A stretch of 43,554 nucleotides of DNA from Thermoanaerobaculia bacterium. GTDB taxonomy: Bacteria > Acidobacteriota > Thermoanaerobaculia > Multivoradales > JAHEKO01. Position 1 is the first letter of the stretch. Each line of letters begins with the position of its first letter. The translations under genes were made by a program, and so were the position numbers. The stretch covers positions 1 to 43,554 of the forward strand of contig CALZIK010000042.1 of assembly GCA_945787635.1 (NCBI GenBank), given 5' to 3'. The notes beneath the pieces were generated by a model that was not told the DNA's origin, made no database searches, and saw only the letters and a program-made list of their open reading frames with translations. Positions 7,316-12,489 of this stretch are shown here, in pieces.

Positions 7316-7443
7316 GCCTAGGGGATTGTGAGCTCAGTGGCGCCGCTGACGAAAGCGGTGCCGTGAAGTGAGCCGGTGAACCTGAACATGGTTACGGTTG
7401 TAGAAAGCACACATGCGGTGTCCGGTGCAGCGAATTGTCAGGC
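7316..7443 (-). other. attC site 6, with altered R' core
   Basis: Minus strand: R'' GCCTGAC (7443-7437), then AATTCGCTGCACCGGACACC as in site 1. The 3' end reads GAGCTCACAATCCCCTAGGC, where site 1 has CAGAATCCGTTAGGC. The invariant GTT at the exchange point is therefore CCT here, which should prevent recombination. Length about 128 bases, similar to Vibrio-type long attC sites. Confidence 0.8.
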
Positions 7444-7454
7444 GGCAGAGCGCT

Positions 7455-7688
7455 TCACCGCCGCCCGGGCTTCTCTCCCTTGAACCAGCAAACCGCTAAG
7501 AACGCGGCTGCAATGACTGCTTGAAACCCAAGGAACAGGATAATGCCGTGCGGGAGCAAGAAGGCGCCAGCTATGGAGAGGACAAAGTACGTAGCCAAAG
7601 CAAACCACCCTTGCCAAGTGATGGGAAACCCCCAGCCCCATCCGAGCTTCTTTGCTGGAAACCAATGGTCTTTGTTCGTTTCACTCAT
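7455..7688 (-). CDS. Small two-span membrane protein of a cassette-associated family
   Basis: 77 residues. The N-terminus 'WFPAKKLGWGWGFPITWQGW' is a conserved cytoplasmic-side motif of a widespread family of about 80-residue hypothetical membrane proteins. Two spans follow (about 27-46 and 48-66) and a basic tail. No function is known. The ATG at 7688 has no obvious ribosome-binding site. The TGA at 7455 lies nine bases before the R'' of attC 6. A partial second copy of its middle part lies just upstream at 7700-7760. Confidence 0.75.
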   Translation of the reverse strand: MSETNKDHWFPAKKLGWGWGFPITWQGWFALATYFVLSIAGAFLLPHGIILFLGFQAVIAAAFLAVCWFKGEKPGRR

Positions 7689-7699
7689 CGAATTTCACT

Positions 7700-7760
7700 G
7701 CCGTTCGCAGATCGCGGGAAGAGAATGAGGCCGTGTGAAAGCAAGAAGGCCGACGCCTAC
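7700..7760 (-). pseudogene. Remnant of a second copy of the WFPAKK-type membrane gene
   Basis: The minus strand encodes 'ASAFLLSHGLILF', which parallels 'AGAFLLPHGIILF' in the intact gene at 7455-7688; about three quarters of the bases match over 45 positions (7715-7760 against 7530-7575). Only this middle piece remains. It occupies the place where the second half of attC site 5 should be, so it probably arrived by recombination between related cassettes. Confidence 0.5.
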
Positions 7761-8134
7761 TTGCGCGAGGAGTCCAGATACGATTGGTTAGATGCCACCC
7801 CGTTGGAGCTCGCGGCCGCCAAGCAGAGATAGGACGTCGGAACCTGCTGCACTTTAGGGACCGACTTGAGCTGCCCCGAAGTCCTTGCGATTCCGCCTAC
7901 GGCAAGAATCGGGGTCAGCGGCTCAGTCCGGGGAGTACCAAAGAGCTGTTTCCAATCCTGAACCGCGCCACATTCCTCCGGGCGTAGGCAGGGGCGTCGA
8001 GCAGCTATCTGCTTGGCTGCTGCGCAAGGGTCGGTACGCATAACCTGCGTAACTGCTTCGGGAGGAATCTGGAAGGGTCGCTCTGGCACGACCGGCACAG
8101 ACAGGAGCCAAAGGGTAAGGGCAAGATGAGACAT
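7757..8134 (-). CDS. Exported small protein, unknown (cassette 5)
   Basis: 125 residues from an ATG at 8134 with AGGAGG seven bases upstream. An N-terminal hydrophobic stretch 'LALTLWLLSVPVVPE' looks like a short signal peptide. The rest has four cysteines ('DPCAAAKQIAARRPCLRPEEC' spans three of them, the fourth near residue 104) and no family I recognise. The reading frame ends at 7757, about 40 bases inside the attC that begins at 7798, so the C-terminal residues may be translated attC sequence. Base composition is lower in GC than the flanking chromosome. Confidence 0.6.
   Translation of the reverse strand: MSHLALTLWLLSVPVVPERPFQIPPEAVTQVMRTDPCAAAKQIAARRPCLRPEECGAVQDWKQLFGTPRTEPLTPILAVGGIARTSGQLKSVPKVQQVPTSYLCLAAASSNGVASNQSYLDSSRK
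7787..7798 (-). other. attC site 5, R'' end only
   Basis: Minus strand GTGGCATCTAAC. Its first eleven bases are the exact reverse complement of the cassette start at 8191-8181, identifying it as the R'' end of cassette 5. The matching R' end is not found; the region is occupied by the remnant at 7700-7760. Confidence 0.7.
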
Positions 8135-8185
8135 TGCAGCCTCCTCTCTTTTGGACCTACCTATTCAATTTGCGGTTCCAGTGGC

Positions 8186-8318
8186 ATCTAACAGATTTTG
8201 AGACCGGCACCGCCCGCGGTCCCGATAAGAACTACGTTGCTGAAGATAACCGCGGCCCTGAAGTCTACACGCGGCCCGGAGCACGCGAGGCGGTGTCCGG
8301 TGCAGTGAGGTGTTCGGT
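8186..8318 (-). other. attC site 4
   Basis: About 133 bases. R'' reads CACCGAAC (core TAAC changed to GAAC), followed by ACCTCACTGCACCGGACACC. The 3' end has CGGTGCCGGTCTC and ends with a perfect GTTAGAT core (8192-8186). Plus-strand arms 8203-8213 and 8290-8302 pair over eleven bases with one bulged T, like the extrahelical base of functional attC sites. Confidence 0.85.
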
Positions 8319-8321
8319 GGC

Positions 8322-8597
8322 TTACCCATCGCTGAAACCCACGAGCCGCAGATGCTGTCGAATCTCACGGGCTGAGAGAGGGATACTCACTCCGGCAAAC
8401 TTCTCGTGAGTCGCAACCTCAAGTGGGATGAAGTTCTCTTCAAAAGCTGAATCGTCAGCTGGCACGAAAGTGCAGTGTCGAGAACCGCGACGAACGTCCT
8501 CCGTTGCTCGCAGTTTGAGACCCAGCGGAAGCTGACAGCGGAGGCCATCAGTGTACGGTGCCAGCCAGTGAGTAAGAATCTTGACTGAGAAATACAA
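8322..8597 (-). CDS. Unknown protein, 3' part of cassette 4
   Basis: 91 codons from 8597 with plausible coding character ('LKLRATEDVRRGSRHCTF', 'FIPLEVATHEKFAG', 'SIPLSAREIRQHLRLVGF'). The TAA at 8322 is immediately before the R'' of attC 4, the expected position for the end of a cassette gene. No family recognised. It overlaps the upstream ORF 8548-8757 in another frame by 50 bases. The two together may be one ancestral gene split by a frameshift near 8580-8600, because the upstream ORF starts right after the cassette boundary and this one ends right before attC. Confidence 0.5.
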   Translation of the reverse strand: MYFSVKILTHWLAPYTDGLRCQLPLGLKLRATEDVRRGSRHCTFVPADDSAFEENFIPLEVATHEKFAGVSIPLSAREIRQHLRLVGFSDG

Positions 8598-8757
8598 CCT
8601 CGGCGACCGTGCCTGCTGAAACGTCTTGTCTCATCCGCTCCGCAAAAAACATGCGGATGGGCCAGACCAACCAGACGAAGACGTTCGCACGAACAAAGAG
8701 AAACGGCCATGTCACAGCAGCAAGAATCCACCTTGAGATGCTCGCAGCTTTCGACAT
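8548..8757 (-). CDS. Small membrane protein, 5' part of cassette 4
   Basis: 69 codons from ATG 8757, 20 bases after the cassette boundary. The sequence has a strongly hydrophobic tryptophan-rich segment, 'WILAAVTWPFLFV' then 'VFVWLVWPIRMFF', probably one long or two short membrane spans, followed by 'ERMRQDVSAGTVAEVVFL'. The last dozen residues look random, consistent with a frameshift into the ORF 8322-8597. No family recognised; no strong ribosome-binding site. Confidence 0.5.
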   Translation of the reverse strand: MSKAASISRWILAAVTWPFLFVRANVFVWLVWPIRMFFAERMRQDVSAGTVAEVVFLSQDSYSLAGTVH

Positions 8758-8771
8758 CAGTTCACCAAGAC

Positions 8772-8786
8772 ACCTAACGGATTCTA
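8772..8786 (-). other. attC site 3, R' end only
   Basis: Minus strand AGAATCCGTTAGGT has the same bases as the right end of attC 1 (AGAATCCGTTAGGC) and a perfect GTTRRRY core at 8778-8772. The left half with R'' matching cassette 3 is not recognisable; the stop codon of the preceding ORF (8784-8786) overlaps the site. Confidence 0.6.
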
Positions 8787-9095
8787 GACAGCATCGCAGT
8801 CACGCCGGTGAATTGCGAGGAGCTTACCTTCCTTTCGAGAGAGCCTCGGGGGCTGCCAAGTAGCAAACTTGGCGTCACGGGCCCTTGCCGTCTCGGCGAC
8901 GATAAACCCGTCATGCAGTAACTCTTCCCACTTGCTGCGCCAACCTTCTCCATGGCTTGTGAAGTGAGTCCCTGTCGGCCCGCCTAGGATGAGCGCGCCG
9001 GCGCGATCGCTTCTGACGAAGCCGCCGACCTCAATGCCAGTTTCCGTGCTGCGAACAAGCCAGCACAGAACTCCGTTCTCTGGTGTCTCGGACAT
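8784..9095 (-). CDS. Unknown small protein (cassette 3)
   Basis: 103 residues from ATG 9095 with GAGG six bases upstream. It contains 'GVLCWLVRSTETGIEVGGFV', 'GALILGGPTGTHF', 'WEELLHDGFIVAE' and 'ATWQPPRLSRKEGKLL', which reads as a compact globular protein. No family recognised. The gene starts 40 bases after the cassette boundary at 9135 and its stop lies inside the attC 3 remnant. No signal peptide or membrane span. Confidence 0.65.
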   Translation of the reverse strand: MSETPENGVLCWLVRSTETGIEVGGFVRSDRAGALILGGPTGTHFTSHGEGWRSKWEELLHDGFIVAETARARDAKFATWQPPRLSRKEGKLLAIHRRDCDAV

Positions 9096-9129
9096 ATGTC
9101 GCCTCGGGAAGCCTTCACCCCACCCTGCC

Positions 9130-9160
9130 GCCTAACGCCCGCTCCAACGACTTGTTAGGC
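9130..9160 (-). other. attC site 2, minimal form (31 bases)
   Basis: Minus strand GCCTAAC (9160-9154), AAGTCGTTGGAGCGGGC, GTTAGGC (9136-9130). Both cores are perfect, but the central stem of a normal attC is missing, leaving only 17 bases between them. L''-like AAGTCGTTGGAGC is a sequence common in environmental attC sites. Probably an internal deletion product. Confidence 0.8.
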
Positions 9161-9287
9161 GGCTGCCCGCTCATACTAACCGCACCAAAGGATGGGCTCC
9201 GAGGAGCGTCTACGGCCCGACCCTTATTCCGAGCCAGCCATTGCTGCGACCTTTGCATCGACCTTAGACATACCTATAGCCGCCTAA
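9136..9287 (-). other. Cassette 2, 152 bases, no gene
   Basis: The unit lies between the exchange points of attC 1 and attC 2. Its first ten bases are the exact reverse complement of its R'' end, so it is a genuine cassette. The longest ATG frame on the cassette strand is 15 codons (MSKVDAKVAAMAGSE). It may carry a promoter or small RNA or be a deletion product; nothing more can be read from it. Confidence 0.65.
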
Positions 9288-9409
9288 CGGATTCTGAGCT
9301 CACCGGCACCGCTGGCGACAGCGGCCACTTGCAGCGAGTTGGTGAACTTGGACATGACAACGGTTGAAGAACGCGCGCTGGCGGTGTCCGGTGCAGCGAT
9401 TGGTTAGAG
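9282..9409 (-). other. attC site 1
   Basis: The best-preserved site, 128 bases. Minus strand: CTCTAAC (9409-9403), CAATCGCTGCACCGGACACC, then a long middle, then GCGGTGCCGGTGAGCTC and AGAATCCGTTAGGC. The arms 9301-9312 and 9381-9393 pair over twelve bases with one bulged T at 9387. The single-strand folding with an extrahelical base is what integron integrase recognises. Confidence 0.9.
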
Positions 9410-9413
9410 CGCC

Positions 9414-9812
9414 TCACCCCACGAACCTTTGCCAGAGCCAAAACACCACGTAGGCCACGAGGACGACCCGGAGTACGAGACTGAACGCCGAGTAACCGAA
9501 ACGTACATCCTGCCTCTCAAACTCGAAGGGTAGACGCAACTCGATCTTGACCCACGGATTGAACCCAAACTGATAGGTGCCACTCTCGGCCTCCAGGTGG
9601 AGAACCCGAACCGGGAGGAAGAGGCTGTGGCCGCGATACACGACGGCACGCCGGATCGAGTCAAGCGGCACTTTCCAGCCACCACATTCGACCCGGTCTC
9701 GGAAAACCTTGAACCACCCACGACGGGAGGTGGCCCAACTCCACGATCGCCTTGGCGATCCACTCTCACGGTTCGTTGCTTTCGTCCAACAGCGATAAAG
9801 AGGTTCATCCAT
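9414..9812 (-). CDS. Unknown protein with C-terminal membrane span (cassette 1)
   Basis: 132 residues from ATG 9812, which lies 15 bases after the cassette boundary at 9827. The middle part is a compact beta-rich domain ('RGWFKVFRDRVECGGWKVPL', 'AVVYRGHSLFLPVRVLHLEA', 'YQFGFNPWVKIELRLPFEF') resembling small PH-like domains, followed by a C-terminal span 'VLRVVLVAYVVFWLW'. I recall similar hypothetical proteins in Proteobacteria but no function. The TGA at 9414 touches the R'' end of attC 1. The frame is open further upstream to 10271, but that part crosses the cassette boundary and looks non-coding. Confidence 0.75.
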   Translation of the reverse strand: MDEPLYRCWTKATNRESGSPRRSWSWATSRRGWFKVFRDRVECGGWKVPLDSIRRAVVYRGHSLFLPVRVLHLEAESGTYQFGFNPWVKIELRLPFEFERQDVRFGYSAFSLVLRVVLVAYVVFWLWQRFVG

Positions 9813-9828
9813 GCCAAGGCGCTCTAAC

Positions 9829-10287
9829 ATGTTATTCGACGCCCGAATATCGAGCCCGAACGGTGAACGATCTGGCGCATAACGCCGGAGCCGAGAGTCG
9901 CGAAGATCCTCGGGAATCGCCCGAGTGGCTCGGCCCTCAGCGTTTCTCGAGCGGGAGCGACGCAAGACGTTATAGTGCGCTTCATGTACGCAGAACGTCG
10001 CCGCCGGCTGGCGTCTCCAAGAACTGACGATGGCATCGCGGACAAGCCTTGTGATTGTGTGGATCGGTTGAAGAAAGGCTAGCACACGAGGGGCTCGGTG
10101 CCGTCCCTCCATTCCAGGACCGTTTCGCGGCTGCAAGGCCGGCGGCCCACTCTCGATGCGGACGGCCACAGAGACCGTCGGAGCGGGGGTGGGAGCGCAG
10201 AGGGCGGAGGCTTCGGTCGATACGGCGGCCGACCGCTGCAGCCCGTGGCAGAACCAGTCGGGAGGGGACACCTAGGTGGCCCCGGTT
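9829..10287. other. Gene-free stretch between cassette array and EF-G-like gene
   Basis: 459 bases with open frames that lack coding character. This is where an attI site and an integrase would be expected, but no tyrosine-recombinase motif is seen in any frame. One weak attC candidate lies at 9874-9980: GCGCACTATAAC and GTTATGCGCC flank a hairpin CTCGGG/CCCGAG, but the inner arms do not pair well. Confidence 0.5.
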
Positions 10288-12372
10288 TTACCCCTCTTCT
10301 TTCGCCTTCTGCGCCTCGGCGACGAGCTTCTCCTGGACGTTTCGCGGTACTTCCTCGTAGTGCGAGAATTCCATGTGGAAACGGGAGCGGCCCTGGGTCA
10401 TCGCCGTGAGCGCCGGGTCGTAGTTGAGCATCTCGGCCATCGGCACCATCGCGTTCACGATCTGCGAGCCGTTTTTGGTCTCCATGCCCTGGGGGCGGCC
10501 GCGGCGCTGGGCGAGGTCGCTCATGATGTCGCCGGTGAACTCGTCCGACGTCGTGATCTCGACCTGCATGATCGGCTCGAGCATCACCGGGGCGCCGGCG
10601 GCCATGGCGTCCTTGAAGGCCAGCGAGCCGGCGATCTTGAACGCCATCTCGGAGGAATCGACGTCGTGGTACTGGCCGTCCTTGAGCCGCACGCGAAAAT
10701 CGACCACCGGGTAGCCGGCGAGAAAGCCCTTCTTGCGGGCTTCCTGGATGCCCTTTTCGACCGCCGGACGGTAGGTCTGGGGGATCGAGCCGCCGAAGAT
10801 CTCGTCGAGGAACTCGAAGTCGCCGCCGCGCTCCATCGGCTCCATGATGATCCGGCAGTCGGCGAACTGTCCGCGGCCGCCCGACTGCTTCTTGTGGCGG
10901 CCGTGGCCGTCGGCCGTCTTGCGGATGGTCTCCCTGTAGGGGACCTTCGGAGGGTGGAGGACGACCTCGACCTTGAAACGTTCTTTCAGCTTGGCGACCG
11001 CGATCTCGATGTGAAGCTGGCCGGTCCCGGAGAGCAGATACTCGCCGGTTTCGGCGTCGCGCTCGGCGTGGAGGGTCAGATCCTCCTCCATCAGCCGATG
11101 GAGGGCTTCACCGATCTTTTCTTCATCGCCCTTGGACTTGGGCTCGATCGCGTAGGCGATCGCCGGTTCACGGATGTTGATCCAGGCGAGTTTGATCGGT
11201 TGGGACTTGTCGCATAGCGTGTCGCCGCTCGCGGTGTGCTTGAGCTTGGCGACTCCGCCGATGTCGCCGGTGACGAGGTGGGGCACGGCCTCGCCGTTCT
11301 TGCCCTGCATGGAGAGCAGGTGTCCGAGCCGTTCGTCGGTTTCTTTCTGCGTGTTCCACAGCGGCGTGTCGGACTTGACGGTGCCGCGGACGACCCGAAA
11401 GAGGGTCTGCTTCCCCGAGAATGGGTCGCTCAGGGTCTTGAACACCAGCGCCGCGGGTGGGCCGTCGGCCGTGGTCTCGACTTCGACTTCCTCGTTGCCG
11501 ACGTTGAACGCCGGGAAGGTCCTGCGCTCGAGCGGGTTGGGCATGCACTCGACGATTGAGTCGAGTAGCGCTCCCGGTCCGATACCGTGGAGGCCCGAGC
11601 TCATCGAGAGCGGGAAGACCTCGCGATGGCGCACCGCGCGCCTTAGTCCGTCATTGAGATCCTCCGCTGAGAGCCCGTCTTCTTCGAAGAACTTCTCTAG
11701 AAGCTTGTCGTCGCTCTCGGCGACCGCCTCGATCAGTTCCTTGCGGAAGGGCTTGACGTAGTCGACCAGTGAGTCCGGAATCTTCACTTCGTGGCCGCGC
11801 CCGCCGGCGTCCGGGGTGAACTCGAGCGCCTTCTTGGTAACCAGGTCCACGATGCCGGAGAAGTCCTCCTCGCGGCCCATGGGCAGCTGCACCGGAACTA
11901 CGTTGCGATGGAAGCGCTCCTTGAGGTCTTTCAGGATGTGCCCGAGGTCGGCTCGCTCGCGGTCCATCTTGGTCAGATGGAACAGCACCGGCATGCCGAT
12001 CTCCTCGGCGTACTCCCAGACTTTCTCGGTCGAGACCTCGATGCCCGAAACCGCGTTCACGCAGAGGATGACGGCGTCGGCGGCACGGATGCCGGCCCGG
12101 GTTTCGGTGAAGAAGATCGAGTAACCGGGAGTGTCGATCAGGTTGATCTTGTGCCCCTTCCAGGGCACGAAGCAGGGCGCCAGGCCGATCGAGATGCCGC
12201 GGGCGATCTCTTGAGGATCGAAGTCCGTGAAGGTGTTGCCGTCTTCGACTTTGTTGAGCCGGTTGACCACTCGGCCCGCGTAGATGAGCGAGCTCACCAG
12301 GGTGGTCTTGCCGGTGTCGCTGTGGCCGGCGACCGCGAGATTCCTTATGTGTTCAGGGCTGTCGACCTGCAT
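10288..12372 (-). CDS. Elongation factor G-like GTPase (FusA2/EF-G-II type)
   Basis: 694 residues. It has the full EF-G domain order: G domain (P-loop 'GHSDTGKT' 16-23, switch I 'RGISI' 58-62, 'DTPGY' 80-84, 'TKMD' 134-137), domain II, domain III near 'GTGQLHIEIAVAKL', domain IV 'GGRGQFADCRI' and domain V with 'RRGRPQGME'. The histidine after DTPG that activates water in EF-Tu and EF-G is a tyrosine (Y84), and NKxD is TKMD. These are features of the EF-G-like paralogues (EF-G-2) whose role in translocation is unclear. The start is ATG 12372 with AGGAGG nine bases before it; the frame is open 20 codons further. A canonical fusA is presumably elsewhere. Confidence 0.92.
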   Translation of the reverse strand: MQVDSPEHIRNLAVAGHSDTGKTTLVSSLIYAGRVVNRLNKVEDGNTFTDFDPQEIARGISIGLAPCFVPWKGHKINLIDTPGYSIFFTETRAGIRAADAVILCVNAVSGIEVSTEKVWEYAEEIGMPVLFHLTKMDRERADLGHILKDLKERFHRNVVPVQLPMGREEDFSGIVDLVTKKALEFTPDAGGRGHEVKIPDSLVDYVKPFRKELIEAVAESDDKLLEKFFEEDGLSAEDLNDGLRRAVRHREVFPLSMSSGLHGIGPGALLDSIVECMPNPLERRTFPAFNVGNEEVEVETTADGPPAALVFKTLSDPFSGKQTLFRVVRGTVKSDTPLWNTQKETDERLGHLLSMQGKNGEAVPHLVTGDIGGVAKLKHTASGDTLCDKSQPIKLAWINIREPAIAYAIEPKSKGDEEKIGEALHRLMEEDLTLHAERDAETGEYLLSGTGQLHIEIAVAKLKERFKVEVVLHPPKVPYRETIRKTADGHGRHKKQSGGRGQFADCRIIMEPMERGGDFEFLDEIFGGSIPQTYRPAVEKGIQEARKKGFLAGYPVVDFRVRLKDGQYHDVDSSEMAFKIAGSLAFKDAMAAGAPVMLEPIMQVEITTSDEFTGDIMSDLAQRRGRPQGMETKNGSQIVNAMVPMAEMLNYDPALTAMTQGRSRFHMEFSHYEEVPRNVQEKLVAEAQKAKEEG

Positions 12373-12405
12373 CCGTGCGTGCCTCCTTCGCTTTTCGGGC
12401 TGTAG

Positions 12406-12414
12406 ATCGTAGCA
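12406..12414 (-). promoter_or_regulatory. Candidate extended -10 promoter for the EF-G-like gene
   Basis: Minus strand TGCTACGAT, an extended -10 (TGn followed by TACGAT), 34 bases before the ATG. No good -35 is seen, which extended -10 promoters can tolerate. Predicted only. Confidence 0.35.
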
Positions 12415-12435
12415 CAGGATTTGCGAGCCCAAACC

Positions 12436-12466
12436 GGCCCGGGAGGCAGGGGAATCGGGCCTTTTT
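12436..12466 (+). terminator. Hairpin plus T-run, opposite to flanking genes
   Basis: Plus strand GGCCCG (12436-12441), 14-base loop, CGGGCC (12456-12461), then TTTTT. Both neighbours are on the minus strand, so this would stop antisense transcription, or the hairpin alone may act in the minus-strand transcript after the M16 gene. Loop is long; weak call. Confidence 0.3.
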
Positions 12467-12489
12467 GGACGGTTTTCGGGTAGGCCGGC

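Larger units (their letters stand above)
6560..9828 (-). mobile_element. Integron-type cassette array without visible integrase (CALIN-like)
   Basis: About seven cassettes read on the minus strand from 9827 downward. Four sites share the arm CTGCACCSGACAC: 9381-9397, 8290-8305, 7415-7432 and 6561-6578. Boundaries carry the core GTTRRRY (GTTAGGC, GTTAGGT, GTTAGAT). Crucially, the first bases of a cassette are the reverse complement of the R'' end of its own attC: cassette 1 (9827-9818 against 9413-9404, ten of ten), cassette 2 (9287-9278 against 9164-9155, ten of ten) and cassette 5 (8191-8181 against 7798-7788, eleven of eleven). This is the expected scar of site-specific cassette insertion. 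Stop codons of several genes lie a few bases before R''. No tyrosine recombinase is seen between 9829 and 12500. Confidence 0.88.

Noticed and set aside
6560-9828. Interpretation of the repeated arms as a CRISPR array or as REP repeats
   Set aside because: Units are 120-135 bases with internal pairing and GTTRRRY cores, spacing is 150-600 bases and filled with genes, and cassette ends are complementary. This fits attC sites and not CRISPR or REP.
9813-10271. N-terminal extension of the cassette 1 ORF to 285 residues
   Set aside because: It crosses the cassette boundary at 9827/9828 and the residues lack family or globular pattern. The ATG at 9812 fits the usual start position in a cassette.
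10260-10284. Near-palindrome GGGGCCACCT/AGGTGTCCCC after the EF-G-like stop, as a terminator
   Set aside because: Almost no loop and no T-run follows; not enough for a terminator call.
10276-11217. 313-codon plus-strand ORF
   Set aside because: Antisense shadow of the EF-G-like gene.
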